Assembly: GCA_947631955.1 (NCBI GenBank)
Contig: CANRNJ010000006.1
Coordinates: 62,001 to 126,000, forward strand
Source: an uncultured Lachnospiraceae bacterium
GTDB taxonomy: Bacteria > Bacillota > Clostridia > Lachnospirales > Lachnospiraceae
Length of the DNA stretch: 64,000 bases
Direction of reading: 5' to 3'
This document shows positions 9,247-19,238 of this stretch, one piece after another; the stretch's first letter is position 1, and every line of letters starts with the position of its first letter. The notes below the pieces were generated by a model. It did no database searches, had not been told where the DNA came from, and worked only from the letters and a program-made list of their open reading frames with translations. Made by a program: the position numbers and the translations under genes.

Positions 9247-9280
9247 GTCCCTCTCACCTCCTGCTTTCTATGATCTCAAC

Positions 9281-11830
9281 CTATTTCCCATCTGTTTTTT
9301 TGCCTGCCGTCTTTGCGGCCCTGCCTGTTTTTGCGCGCTTTCCGGCCTCAGGTCTTTGTGCGGATCCCTGTTCGGCCGCTCTCTTTTTCTGCGCCAGAGT
9401 GATCTTCTGCAGCCGTTCCTCCGCCTCCTGTGCTTTTTTTAACATCTCGTCTGCTATTCTGGCGCGTTCTTTCGCCTCGGCCGCCGCCGCTTTGGCCAGC
9501 TGTCTGGCCTCGGCCGCCGCTCTGGCCGTGTCTGCCTTTTCTTCCTCAGCAGCCCTGCGCTCCTCTTCTTCCTGAGCCCTGCGCAGCTGCTCAGCGCGTA
9601 TCCTGTCGTTCTCGGCTTTCTCTTCGGCCGTATAAGGAGTGTAAGAGAAAATGCTGATCGAGAGAGGCGCGCTCACCATATCGATGGCATACGGTTTGCC
9701 GTCCCATTCCGTTTCGATCGTATTGCAGATCTCTCGATTGACCGTGCCGCTCCCGCCGTAGATCTTGGCGTCCGTATTCAGAATCTCTTTGTATTTTCCT
9801 TCATAGGGCACGCCGACGCGGAATTTCTGCTTTACATTGGCGAAGTTTGCCACAACGACAAGGGTTTCTTCCACTCTGCCGCTTTTGCGCAGATAAGAGA
9901 GCATACACGCGTTGGGCGTAATGCAGTTGATCCACTCAAAACCGTCCCACGATGTGTCCTTTGCATACAACGCCGGACTGGACGTATACAATTTGTTCAG
10001 ATCCGCCACAAGGCGGTTCAGCTTCGCGTGGTCGTTGATCTCCAGCAGATCCCACTCGACCGCCCTCTCCTCATAGAATTCGTCGTATTCACCGATATCC
10101 TGCCCCATAAAGATCAGTTTCTTGCCCGGATGGGTCATATGGTAGGCGTATGTGAGCCGCAGATTTGCGAACTGCTCGCTGCGCTCTCCCGGCATTTTGC
10201 CAAGGAGCGTCCCCTTGCCGTGCACCACTTCGTCATGCGAGAACACCAGCATAAACTTTTCGCTGTAGGCATAGATCATGCTGAAAGTCAGTTCATTGTG
10301 GCATCCTGAGCGGAAATAAGGATCAGTCTTGATATAATTCAGGTAATCGTTCATAAAGCCCATGTTCCATTTCAGATCGAAGCCCAGTCCGTCGTCGTCC
10401 AGCGCGCCTGTCACTTTGGGCCATGCCGTCGATTCCTCGGCGATCATGAGCACGCCCTTATTTCTCTTCTTCATGATGGAGTTGAGATGTTTCAAAAATT
10501 CCACGGCCTCCAGATTCTCATTTCCGCCGTACATATTGGCAACCCATTCCCCGTCGTTCTTGCCGTAGTCCAGATACAGCATGGACGCTGCCGCATCGAT
10601 GCGGATACCGTCGGCGTGATACCGTTCCGCCCAATAGAGGGCATTGGCTATCAGGTAATTGCACACCTCCGGCCTGCCGTAATTGTAGATCAGCGTACCC
10701 CAGTGGGGATGGGATCCCTGTCTGGGATCCTGATGTTCATACAGACAGGTGCCGTCGAATCCGGACAGACCGTATGCGTCCCGCGGGAAATGCGCAGGAA
10801 CCCAGTCCAGGAACACGCCGATCCCCGCCTTATGCATCTCGTTCATAAAGTACATAAAATCTTCCGCGCTGCCGTAACGCGACGTAGGCGCATAATACCC
10901 GATCACCTGATATCCCCACGAAGCGTCGAGGGGATGCTCCATGACCGGCATCAGCTCGATGTGGGTATAACCCATTTTCTTCACATACGCGATGATCTTG
11001 GGGGCAAGCTCGCGGTAATTGTAATAGGGCCTTCCGTCGTCCGGCTTGTCAAAAGACCCCAGATAGACCTCATATACGTTTATGGGCTTGTCGTCACCTT
11101 GGAGTCTGGCGCGGCCTTTCATCCATTTACCGTCCTCCCACTGAAATCCGTCTATATTTCTCACGATCGAGGCGCTGTCCGGCCGCAGCTGCTGTCCGAA
11201 GGCGTACGGATCCGCTTTCAGATACGTCAATCCGCCTCTTGCCTTGATCTCGTACTTATAACACTCGCCTTCCCGGACATCGGGAATAAACAGTTCAAAG
11301 ATGCCTGAATCCCACAGCCTCCGCATCTGATGGACCCGGCCGTCCCATGCGTTGAAATCCCCCACCACGCTGACGCGCACGGAATTCGGCGCCCAGACCG
11401 CAAACAAAACGCCGTCAACGCCGTCGATGTTCATAGGGTGCGCTCCCAGTTTTTCATAGATCGTGTAGTGTATCCCCGCGTTGAATTTCTCGGTGTCTTC
11501 CTTTGTGATCTGCGGGGCATAGCGGTAAGCGTCATGGACTTTTTTCAGGGAACCGTCCTGAAATTCTACGATATATTCGTAATCGGGGATCTTTTTCCCC
11601 GGAATCAGCGCCGCAAAGAAGCCCTCTTCATCCGCCATCTCCATCTTATAGCTTTTGTCCCCTTCGCTCAGCTGCAGGCGGACGCTCACGGCACCCGGCT
11701 GAAATGTCTGGACAAGCACCGAACTGCCCGCTGTATGCGCGCCAAGGAGCGCGTGCGGATCATCGGATTCGGAATAAACGATCCCTTCTATTTCAGGCCA
11801 GTTCATCAGTTTATACAACTTTTTGTTCAT
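9281..11830 (-). CDS. glgB: 1,4-alpha-glucan branching enzyme with charged C-terminal extension
   Basis: 849 aa, longer than the usual 630-730. It forms alpha-1,6 branches in glycogen. A CBM48-type domain occupies about residues 115-200 (FAVWAPNSVRVSVVGDFNAW). The GH13 catalytic barrel follows, with nucleophile D412 in DGIRIDAA, acid/base E465 in IAEES and D533 in SHDEVVHG. The canonical C-terminal beta domain ends near residue 733. The remaining ~115 residues are Ala/Glu/Arg/Lys-rich (EEEERRAAEEEKAD, AKAAAAEAKERARIA), predicted as a long helix or coiled coil ending in a basic tail. No other glg gene is nearby. Confidence 0.95.
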   Translation of the reverse strand: MNKKLYKLMNWPEIEGIVYSESDDPHALLGAHTAGSSVLVQTFQPGAVSVRLQLSEGDKSYKMEMADEEGFFAALIPGKKIPDYEYIVEFQDGSLKKVHDAYRYAPQITKEDTEKFNAGIHYTIYEKLGAHPMNIDGVDGVLFAVWAPNSVRVSVVGDFNAWDGRVHQMRRLWDSGIFELFIPDVREGECYKYEIKARGGLTYLKADPYAFGQQLRPDSASIVRNIDGFQWEDGKWMKGRARLQGDDKPINVYEVYLGSFDKPDDGRPYYNYRELAPKIIAYVKKMGYTHIELMPVMEHPLDASWGYQVIGYYAPTSRYGSAEDFMYFMNEMHKAGIGVFLDWVPAHFPRDAYGLSGFDGTCLYEHQDPRQGSHPHWGTLIYNYGRPEVCNYLIANALYWAERYHADGIRIDAAASMLYLDYGKNDGEWVANMYGGNENLEAVEFLKHLNSIMKKRNKGVLMIAEESTAWPKVTGALDDDGLGFDLKWNMGFMNDYLNYIKTDPYFRSGCHNELTFSMIYAYSEKFMLVFSHDEVVHGKGTLLGKMPGERSEQFANLRLTYAYHMTHPGKKLIFMGQDIGEYDEFYEERAVEWDLLEINDHAKLNRLVADLNKLYTSSPALYAKDTSWDGFEWINCITPNACMLSYLRKSGRVEETLVVVANFANVKQKFRVGVPYEGKYKEILNTDAKIYGGSGTVNREICNTIETEWDGKPYAIDMVSAPLSISIFSYTPYTAEEKAENDRIRAEQLRRAQEEEERRAAEEEKADTARAAAEARQLAKAAAAEAKERARIADEMLKKAQEAEERLQKITLAQKKRAAEQGSAQRPEAGKRAKTGRAAKTAGKKTDGK

Positions 11831-11886
11831 ACTTTCTCCTTTTCACAAACATATGACGGCGCTGTCCGGCCGTCCGGCATATCTGC

Positions 11887-13128
11887 CTATCTTTCTATCT
11901 TATGTATCAGCAGGCCGCTGCGCAGTTTCGGCTCGAACCATGTAGATTTCGGCGGCATCAGCTCACCCGCGTCGGACACGGCAAACAGTTCATGGATATC
12001 CGTGGGATACATTGCAAACGCCGCTTTGGCATCCGTGTGCACCCGCCGCTCCAGTTCCTCCATGCCGCGGATACCTCCCACGAAATCTATCCTGTCGTCC
12101 ACTTTTGGATCCTCGATGCCCGCCACCGGTCCCAGAAGTTCCCGCTGCAGGATGGCCACATCCAGATCATGGACGGCATTGCCGTTATACTGCTCCGGCA
12201 GGATCTTCAGACGGTGCCATCCGTCCTTCAGACACAGGCCGATCTCGCCCTTTTTCTCCGGCCGGTACGGCCCCTTCTCTGCGGGCGATACGTCAAAGAT
12301 CCTGCCCGTCCGTTCGAGGAACTCCTCTTCGGAATATCCGCCCAAAGACTTAAGCACCCGGTTGTAATCCATGATCATCAGCTGATCGTCCGGGAAAAGC
12401 ACCGACAGGAAGTAGTTGAATTCCTCGCTGCCCGTGTAACCGGGATGCGCTTCCCGGCGCATCCGGGAGACCTTCACCGCAGAGGCGCACCTGTGGTGTC
12501 CGTCCGCGATATAGATCGACTCCACCTTCCCGAACTCGCGCCGGATCTGCTCCACGTCCCGGCTGTCATCGATCACCCACATTCTGTGCACGATGCCGTC
12601 GTCCGCCGTAAAATCATATACCGGCCGCCCTGCCATCACGCGCCGCACGACTTCCTCGATCCGTTCCCGCCTGCGGTAAGCCAGAAAGATGGGACCCGTC
12701 TGGGCGCTGCATACGTCCACATGGCGGATCCGGTCCGCCTCTTTGTCCGCTCTGGTATTCTCGTGTTTCCTGATGACCTGTCCCTCGTAGTCGTCCACGG
12801 AGGCGCAGGCGCCGATGCCCACTTGGGAGCGTCCGTCCATCACCAGTTCATACACATAGTACGCTTCCTTCTCTTCCTCGACAAAAAGTCCGTCCGAGAT
12901 CATTTCATCAAGCATATCCCGCGCCCTGTCATAAACTTCCGGTGCATACATGTCGCAGTCCGGCGCAAACTGCGTTTCCGGTCTGTCTATCCTCAGAAAC
13001 GTATAGGGGTCCCCCTGTACTTTCCTGTATGCCTCCTGTCTGCTGTATACGTCGTAGGGCAGCGCCGCGATCTTGGCCGCCAGATCCGGCCTTGGCCGGA
13101 CTGCCCGGAAAGGTTTGATATCTGCCAT
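11887..13128 (-). CDS. DUF1015 family protein
   Basis: 413 aa, full length for the family. The hallmarks are the N-terminal IKPFRAVRP and AALPYDVYS, the central YIADGHHRCASA and the C-terminal PKSTWFEPKLRSGLL. It is soluble with no membrane segment. The family is uncharacterised. In Clostridia it often sits beside serA and serC, as here (serA stops 0.5 kb away), so a link to serine metabolism is a reasonable inference but not shown by the sequence. Starts with ATG after a GGAG-like site. Confidence 0.85.
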   Translation of the reverse strand: MADIKPFRAVRPRPDLAAKIAALPYDVYSRQEAYRKVQGDPYTFLRIDRPETQFAPDCDMYAPEVYDRARDMLDEMISDGLFVEEEKEAYYVYELVMDGRSQVGIGACASVDDYEGQVIRKHENTRADKEADRIRHVDVCSAQTGPIFLAYRRRERIEEVVRRVMAGRPVYDFTADDGIVHRMWVIDDSRDVEQIRREFGKVESIYIADGHHRCASAVKVSRMRREAHPGYTGSEEFNYFLSVLFPDDQLMIMDYNRVLKSLGGYSEEEFLERTGRIFDVSPAEKGPYRPEKKGEIGLCLKDGWHRLKILPEQYNGNAVHDLDVAILQRELLGPVAGIEDPKVDDRIDFVGGIRGMEELERRVHTDAKAAFAMYPTDIHELFAVSDAGELMPPKSTWFEPKLRSGLLIHKIER

Positions 13129-13287
13129 TTCTTCTCCCGTCCGATTCCGTCAAATCGTCATATATAGATTTATTTTAACAAATAAGCCTATACAGCACAA
13201 GCACGAAGTGTTAAAATGCCTATAGAACCGCACAAGCCGGGCAGCCGGCGTTCCGGCGGCATCTATACAGGAAAAGGAGTGTATGTC

Positions 13288-13575
13288 ATGACACCTGAAA
13301 ACAAGCAGATACTGGACCGCATCAACGCATATGCGGAAGAGGCCTTGGCGGATATCGATCCGCAAAAGACAAGGGTATCATATCAGTTGGACGCCCTGCG
13401 GCCGATCATGCAGGAAATCGCAGACGAAAAGGGCATGTCCATAGAGGACGTGTTCATCCTATATATGGATCTTGCAAGCGAGTCGTCCGTCGAAGCGCAG
13501 AAACAGCTCGACGCTGCTTTAGACGGTGACGAGGACGCGGATTTCTCCAAGATCGCCAATCGTCTGAAAGGCTGA
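13288..13575 (+). CDS. Hypothetical small acidic protein
   Basis: 95 aa from the ATG at 13288, chosen because AAAGGAG lies just upstream. An upstream in-frame start exists but lacks a ribosome site. The protein is helical and acidic, with a tail rich in Asp (ALDGDEDAD), and has no membrane segment or cysteine. I do not recognise the family. It is the only + strand gene between DUF1015 and serA and is followed at once by a symmetric terminator, so it is a monocistronic unit. Confidence 0.75.
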   Translation: MTPENKQILDRINAYAEEALADIDPQKTRVSYQLDALRPIMQEIADEKGMSIEDVFILYMDLASESSVEAQKQLDAALDGDEDADFSKIANRLKG

Positions 13576-13621
13576 GGGACCTTCTTTACCGGCCGCAGAT
13601 CTTAAATACCAGGACGACAAA

Positions 13622-13660
13622 AGAGCCGGCGTTTTGCCGGCTCTTATTTTTTGAAAAACA
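13622..13660. terminator. Bidirectional terminator between 13288 gene and serA
   Basis: A perfect 10-bp stem (AAGAGCCGGC with GCCGGCTCTT) encloses a 5-nt loop and is flanked by A-rich and T-rich runs on both sides. It can end the + strand small gene and the - strand serA transcript. Confidence 0.88.
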
Positions 13661-13670
13661 GATTCCCTCG

Positions 13671-14834
13671 TTATTTGACCACGCGGACCCGGAAAACGCC
13701 CTCTATGGACTCCAGCTTCTGGACAATGCTCTCCGATGCAGGCGCCTCGATATCGATCATCGTATAGGCGACCTCGCCTTTGGATTTGTTCATCATATCG
13801 GTTATATTGATGCCGTTGTCCCCGAAACATGCCGTAAACTTCGTGATCATATTTGCAATATTCTTGTGGAAGATCGCCACACGTCCCACCTGCGCACAGA
13901 CACCCATATCACAGTTCGGGTAATTGACGCTGTTGACGATGTTGCCGTTCTCCAGATAATTTTTGAGTTCTTTTACGGCCATGACCGCGCAGTTATCCTC
14001 CGATTCCTCCGTGGACGCGCCGAGGTGCGGGATCACGATGCAGCCGTCCTGCCCTGCCGTCACGGCGTTGGGGAAATCAGAAACATATCTGCGGATCTTT
14101 CCCGCTTTGATCCCGTCGAGCACCGCTTTTTCATCTACCAGAAGATCGCGCGCAAAATTCAGCAGGATCACTCCGTCTTTCATCTGCCCGATGGCTTCCG
14201 CGCCGATCATGCCCTTGGTGGAATCCATGAGCGGCACATGGATCGTAATATAATCGCACTCCGCATAGATATCTTCCACATTCAGCACATGCTTGACGTC
14301 GCGGCTCAGATTCCATGCGGCGTCAACAGACAGATAAGGATCGTATCCGTACACTTCCATCCCCAGATGTTTTGCCACATTGGCAACCCGGACGCCGATA
14401 GCGCCCAGTCCCACGATACCCAGTTTCTTGCCCTCGATCTCTGTGCCCGCAAAATTTTTCTTGGCCTTCTCGGCACTCTTGCCGATATTTTCGTCCGAAC
14501 GATTTTCCTTGACCCACTCGATACCGCCCACCACATCTCTGGCCGCCAGCAGCATCCCGGCGATCACCAGTTCTTTGACGCCGTTGGCGTTGGCGCCCGG
14601 CGTGTTGAAGACGACGATGCCTTTTTCCGCGCATTTGTCGAGCGGGATGTTATTGACGCCCGCACCGGCTCTCGCAATGGCCAAAAGACTGTCCGGGAGC
14701 TCCATATCATGCATGGCGGCGCTTCTGACCAGAATTCCGTCCGCCTCTTCCACGTTCTCTGTCTTTTCATACTGGCCGCTGAATTTTTCAAGCCCTACCG
14801 CGGCGATCGGATTCAAACAATGATATTTAAACAT
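13671..14834 (-). CDS. serA: D-3-phosphoglycerate dehydrogenase
   Basis: 387 aa. It oxidises 3-phosphoglycerate with NAD, the first step of serine synthesis. The NAD-binding motif is GLGAIGVRVANVAKHLG (about residues 146-162). Catalytic Arg, Glu and His lie in the NFAR, SDFPN and VIPHLGAST segments. The C-terminal 70 residues form an ACT domain (NINITDMMN, VAYTMIDIEA), which usually binds serine for feedback control. It belongs to the short class without the extra intervening domain. It starts 26 bp after serC stops, in one operon. Confidence 0.96.
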   Translation of the reverse strand: MFKYHCLNPIAAVGLEKFSGQYEKTENVEEADGILVRSAAMHDMELPDSLLAIARAGAGVNNIPLDKCAEKGIVVFNTPGANANGVKELVIAGMLLAARDVVGGIEWVKENRSDENIGKSAEKAKKNFAGTEIEGKKLGIVGLGAIGVRVANVAKHLGMEVYGYDPYLSVDAAWNLSRDVKHVLNVEDIYAECDYITIHVPLMDSTKGMIGAEAIGQMKDGVILLNFARDLLVDEKAVLDGIKAGKIRRYVSDFPNAVTAGQDGCIVIPHLGASTEESEDNCAVMAVKELKNYLENGNIVNSVNYPNCDMGVCAQVGRVAIFHKNIANMITKFTACFGDNGINITDMMNKSKGEVAYTMIDIEAPASESIVQKLESIEGVFRVRVVK

Positions 14835-14860
14835 ACGCCTTATCTCTCCTTCTATCCTGA

Positions 14861-15943
14861 TTACTTGTTGTTCTTTTCAAACTCTTTCATGAAAGCGACC
14901 AGTTTCTCTACGCCTTCCACCGGCATGGCGTTGTAAATGCTCGCGCGCATACCGCCCACGGTACGGTGTCCTTTCAGATTCACAAAGCCTGCTGCGGAAG
15001 CTTCCTTGATGAACTTTGCATCCAGTTCATCGCTTCCCGTCACGAACGGAACGTTCATGATGGAACGGTCTTCTTTTCTGACGGTTCCTTTAAACAGGCT
15101 GCTTTCATCCAGAAAATCGTACAGGATCCCGGCTTTCTTCTCGTTTATCTCCTTCATCGCTTCAAGACCGCCGTTCTTTAAGAGCCACTTGAAGACTTTG
15201 CCGCATATGTAGATGCCGTAACACGGCGGCGTATTGTACAACGAATCGTTGTCCGCATGGACTTTATATTTCATCATCGTAGGAGTGCCCGGAAGCACAT
15301 CATCCGTGAGCAGATCCTCCCGGATAATGACTACCTGCGTACCCGCAGGACCCACGTTTTTCTGCACGCCTGCATAGAGCATACCGTAAGCCGACACATC
15401 CATAGGCTCCGACAGGAAACAGGAAGATACGTCGGACACAAGGATCCTGCCTTTTGTGTTCGGCAGGGTATGATATTTGGTCCCGTAGATCGTATTGTTC
15501 TCACAGATATAGACATAATCCATATCGTCTGTGATGGGAAGATCCGAACAGTCCGGAATATAGGAAAAAGTCTTATCCGCCGAGGACGCCAATTCCACCG
15601 CTTCCCCGTAGATCTTAGCTTCCGCGAACGCCTTCTTCGCCCATTGTCCGGTCAGGATATATCCCGCTTTGCGGTTCTTCATGAGGTTCATCGGAACGGA
15701 CGCAAAGATAAGGCTTGCTCCGCCCTGTAAAAACAGGACCTTGTAATTCTCCGGTACCTTAAGCAGCGTGCGCAGATCCGCCTCTGCCTCCTTGATAATG
15801 GTATCGTAAGCCTTGGAACGATGGCTCATTTCCATGACGGACATGCCGGTCCCCTTATAATCTAACATCTCCTGCGCCGCTTCTTTCAGGACTTCCTCCG
15901 GCAAAACTGCAGGACCTGCCGAAAAATTGTACACTCTAGCCAC
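14861..15943 (-). CDS. serC: Phosphoserine aminotransferase
   Basis: 360 aa from a GTG start at 15943. The GTG is preferred because GGAGGAG lies 5-11 bp upstream, whereas the ATG 15 bp further up would place that site inside the gene. It begins VARVYNFSAGPAVLPEEVL, typical of SerC. The PLP lysine lies in LYAGVQKNVGPAG, and the C-terminus has KGHRTVGGMRASIYNAMP. It converts phosphohydroxypyruvate to phosphoserine using glutamate. Transcription should start from the promoter at 15989-16017 and continue into serA. Confidence 0.96.
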   Translation of the reverse strand: MARVYNFSAGPAVLPEEVLKEAAQEMLDYKGTGMSVMEMSHRSKAYDTIIKEAEADLRTLLKVPENYKVLFLQGGASLIFASVPMNLMKNRKAGYILTGQWAKKAFAEAKIYGEAVELASSADKTFSYIPDCSDLPITDDMDYVYICENNTIYGTKYHTLPNTKGRILVSDVSSCFLSEPMDVSAYGMLYAGVQKNVGPAGTQVVIIREDLLTDDVLPGTPTMMKYKVHADNDSLYNTPPCYGIYICGKVFKWLLKNGGLEAMKEINEKKAGILYDFLDESSLFKGTVRKEDRSIMNVPFVTGSDELDAKFIKEASAAGFVNLKGHRTVGGMRASIYNAMPVEGVEKLVAFMKEFEKNNK

Positions 15944-15988
15944 TTTACACTCCTCCAATTATCTGTAAAAATTTATAAACTAACAAAC

Positions 15989-16017
15989 ATTTTACCTTTT
16001 TCATATTCCTAAGTCAA
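15989..16017 (-). promoter_or_regulatory. serCA promoter
   Basis: The minus strand carries TTGACT (16012-16017), a 17-bp AT-rich spacer and TAAAAT (15989-15994), a close sigma-A match about 45 bp upstream of the serC start. Confidence 0.75.
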
Positions 16018-16057
16018 TTCTTTTCTTCCCGTCCGGTTCCTTTCCGCGGACGCCCGT

Positions 16058-17461
16058 TCAATAAAACATGACGACCGGAGTCCCCACCTCCGCGCTCTCA
16101 TACAGCTGCTCCATCGCGTCCCGCGGCGTATTGATGCAGCCGTGCGACCCGTTGGTCTGGTAGATGGTCCCGCCGTATTTTCCCCGCCATGACGCGTCGT
16201 GTATGCCGATGTTTCCTTTGACCGGCATCCAGAAATCTACATGGGACGCATAGCCCTCTCCCCGCAGGATCCGGTTCTTCTGCTTCATATACACATAATT
16301 GACGCCGCTCGGCGTGCCCATTCTGCGGGATGTGTTGCCAGTCACCACGGGCGTGGCGATCTGCTGTGCGCCATCCACATAATAGTACATCATCTGTTCG
16401 CCCATATCGATCTCGATATAGGTATCGCCGATGTCGTCTTTGCCCTGCGCCCACGCCTTCTGCGAATATACCGGCTCGTGTATCTCGTTCCGTCTGTTTT
16501 CAAAGGCGTCTTTCAGATATTCCACTTCCGCTCCGCGGTCGATCTTATTGCCGTAGGTGCCGCCTTCCACCGTCACAAGTCTGCCGCTCGTAGCCCGGAA
16601 CTGCCTGCTGATGCCCACGGTATCATATTCATCCGCGATCGCGTCCACAAATTCTTCGATTGCATTTTCCCGCATCTGAAGGTTTCCGTCCTTATCCGTT
16701 ATAAAATCGCCGTTTTCATCAAGCGCGATCCAACCGCATACCACGGAAGCATCCACCGGGATCTGTTCCGTCCCCATCTGATAGACGATGCCGCACTGTT
16801 GAAACTGTTGGATCTTATCCCACAGGGCGAGCGTATCCCGGACCTTTGCCGTTTCCGGCAGATCCTCGTAGCACCCCTCGTCTTCCAGCGACACTTCCGT
16901 CCGGGATTCCTCGACAGCGTGCACAATGGCTTCTCTGGCCTTGTCGATGCGCAGTATGTCAATGCGGTCATTCACAAGTTCGTATCCCTGACCGGTGCGG
17001 ATGATGGCAACGGTCCGCTCCTCGTCGGACTGATCGCCCTGCGATGCGAGAAAAGGCACTTTGTCAAGGACCGCGTCAAGAGCCTGACGGTCATACGATA
17101 CCACCGGCGTCAGTTCGATATTGTTTCCGTGGCGCAGACTCTCGATCCACATCCATGGGTTCTGTTGTGCGCGGCAGATCTCCAGCGCTTTGACAAAATC
17201 GAATTGATATCCGATCTCCTGCGCCGGGATCGTGTAAGAATTTCCGTCTTTGTCATAGACCGTGAGCCCGTCATAGGAGAAATCATTGACCAGATCGTCG
17301 TTGACCTCTTCTATGCTCCTGCCCGTACAGTACACGCCGTTGACCCATGTTCCGTAAGCGAACGCATTGTGATAATAAATGGCCAGTCCGATGTATACCG
17401 CCATCAGACTGACCAGAACGATACCCAGAATAACTGCCAAATATTTGAAAAATACTTTCAT
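16058..17461 (-). CDS. L,D-transpeptidase (YkuD) with N-terminal anchor
   Basis: 467 aa. Residues 7-29 form a membrane anchor. The middle region (about 40-310) resembles the peptidoglycan-binding domains found in clostridial L,D-transpeptidases. The C-terminal YkuD domain has the catalytic motif with His and Cys in GIHDASWRGKYGG...GSHGCINTP (about residues 430-453). It acts outside the membrane and forms 3-3 cross-links in peptidoglycan, giving beta-lactam tolerance in some species. It lies downstream of ilvB but is separated by 57 bp and may be transcribed from its own promoter. Confidence 0.92.
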   Translation of the reverse strand: MKVFFKYLAVILGIVLVSLMAVYIGLAIYYHNAFAYGTWVNGVYCTGRSIEEVNDDLVNDFSYDGLTVYDKDGNSYTIPAQEIGYQFDFVKALEICRAQQNPWMWIESLRHGNNIELTPVVSYDRQALDAVLDKVPFLASQGDQSDEERTVAIIRTGQGYELVNDRIDILRIDKAREAIVHAVEESRTEVSLEDEGCYEDLPETAKVRDTLALWDKIQQFQQCGIVYQMGTEQIPVDASVVCGWIALDENGDFITDKDGNLQMRENAIEEFVDAIADEYDTVGISRQFRATSGRLVTVEGGTYGNKIDRGAEVEYLKDAFENRRNEIHEPVYSQKAWAQGKDDIGDTYIEIDMGEQMMYYYVDGAQQIATPVVTGNTSRRMGTPSGVNYVYMKQKNRILRGEGYASHVDFWMPVKGNIGIHDASWRGKYGGTIYQTNGSHGCINTPRDAMEQLYESAEVGTPVVMFY

Positions 17462-17518
17462 AAGATGTTACCGGCCGCCTTAATGTTCCTTCATCCTTTG
17501 TAATATATGCCCCGACGC

Positions 17519-19201
17519 CTAATTATTTGCCCTTGCAAGATCCGACGCGTCAAAAGCCTCGCTGATCGGCGCACCGGCGGGTACCATGGGAAATACCTTG
17601 TCGTCCTCCGGAATGATGCAGTCCAACAGGACCGGTTTCTTCATGGCAAGAGCTTTCTCAATGGCAGGCGCCGCCTCTTCCTTCTTAGCCACCCGGATAG
17701 CCGCGCAGCCCAAGCCTTCCGCCACTTTGCAGAAATCAACGCCGTCGTCGAGCACCGTCTGCGAATAGCGGGCCCCATAGAACAGCGTCTGCCACTGGCG
17801 CACCATGCCAAGGACATGGTTGTTGATAACCACCTGAATGATCGGAATGTTGTAACGGCTGGCCGTGGCAAGTTCGTTCATATTCATGCGGAAACACCCG
17901 TCACCGGCGATGTTGATACAGATCTTGTCCGGTCTTCCTATCTTGGCCCCTATACATGCTCCGAGCCCATAGCCCATGGTTCCGAGTCCGCCGGAAGTAA
18001 GCAGCGTCCTCGGCATCGAATATTTATAGAACTGCGCCGCCCACATCTGATGCTGTCCTACATCCGTCGTAATGACCGCTTCGCCGTTCGTTATCCTGTC
18101 GATCTCTTCTATGATATACGGACAGGACAGCGATGTCTTATCATAGCTGAGCGGATACTGTTCTTTCAGCTGCATGACGTGCTGCATCCACTCCTTGTGA
18201 TCCTGCTGTTCCAGCTGCCCGTTGATCTCTGTCAGCACTTCCTTCAGATCTCCCACCAGAGAAACGTCCGTCCGGATGTTCTTGTTGATCTCGGCAGCGT
18301 CAATGTCAATGTGAAGGACCTTGGCATGCTCGGCGAACTTCTTCGGATTGCCGACGACGCGGTCCGAAAATCTGGCGCCGAGAGCGATAAGAAGGTCACA
18401 TTCGCTGACGCCGTAATTGGACGCCTTGGTTCCATGCATACCGATCATGCCCGTATAAGCCGCGTCATGTCCGTCATAAACTCCTTTTCCCATCAGTGTG
18501 TCGCATACGGGCGTATCCATCTTCTTTGCAAATTCCCGCACTTCCTGATAAGCCCCGGATATGACGGCTCCGCCGCCCACATAAAGGAACGGCCTCTCGG
18601 ATTTCCGGATAAGATCCAGCGCCGCCTGAAGCTCCTGCTTCGCATAGCGGACCGGTCTTTCCGGCTCGGCCGGTTTCTTCGGCTCGTACTCACAGGTGTT
18701 GGACGTCACGTCTTTTGTGATATCCACCAAGACCGGGCCCGGTCTTCCGCTGCCTGCTATGGCAAACGCATTGCGCAGAGTATCGGCCAAGATACGGATA
18801 TCTTTCACGATATAGTTGTGCTTCGTGATCGGCATGGTGATACCGGCGATATCCACCTCCTGAAAAGAATCCTTGCCCAAAGAAGGCAGGACCACGTTGC
18901 AGGTGATCGCAACGATCGGCACGGAATCCATATAGGCCGTGGCTATCCCTGTCACAAGGTTCGTCGCCCCCGGTCCGCTTGTCGCCAGACATACGCCGAC
19001 CTTTCCGGTCGCCCTCGCATAACCGTCGGCGGCATGAGCCGCCCCCTGCTCGTGCGACGTCAGGATATGATTGATTTCATTACTGTGTTGATATAAAGCA
19101 TCGTATACGTTGAGGATCGTTCCGCCCGGATAACCGAACACAGTGTCTACGCCCTGTTCTTTCAGGCACTCCACAACGATCTCAGCACCAGTCAATAACA
19201 T
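17519..19201 (-). CDS. ilvB: Acetolactate synthase, catalytic subunit
   Basis: 560 aa, normal for the large subunit. It condenses pyruvate to acetolactate (valine/leucine) or acetohydroxybutyrate (isoleucine) using thiamine diphosphate. The catalytic glutamate lies in SHEQGAAHAADGYA (about residue 49). The TPP/Mg motif is GDGCFRMNMNELATA...VVINN. The regulatory subunit ilvN is not adjacent, so feedback control depends on a gene elsewhere. It is third in the leuB-ilvD-ilvB run with short gaps. Confidence 0.95.
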   Translation of the reverse strand: MLLTGAEIVVECLKEQGVDTVFGYPGGTILNVYDALYQHSNEINHILTSHEQGAAHAADGYARATGKVGVCLATSGPGATNLVTGIATAYMDSVPIVAITCNVVLPSLGKDSFQEVDIAGITMPITKHNYIVKDIRILADTLRNAFAIAGSGRPGPVLVDITKDVTSNTCEYEPKKPAEPERPVRYAKQELQAALDLIRKSERPFLYVGGGAVISGAYQEVREFAKKMDTPVCDTLMGKGVYDGHDAAYTGMIGMHGTKASNYGVSECDLLIALGARFSDRVVGNPKKFAEHAKVLHIDIDAAEINKNIRTDVSLVGDLKEVLTEINGQLEQQDHKEWMQHVMQLKEQYPLSYDKTSLSCPYIIEEIDRITNGEAVITTDVGQHQMWAAQFYKYSMPRTLLTSGGLGTMGYGLGACIGAKIGRPDKICINIAGDGCFRMNMNELATASRYNIPIIQVVINNHVLGMVRQWQTLFYGARYSQTVLDDGVDFCKVAEGLGCAAIRVAKKEEAAPAIEKALAMKKPVLLDCIIPEDDKVFPMVPAGAPISEAFDASDLARANN

Positions 19202-19238
19202 GATTGTTTCCTCCCGCTTTCCCTATTGTTGCGATCTC

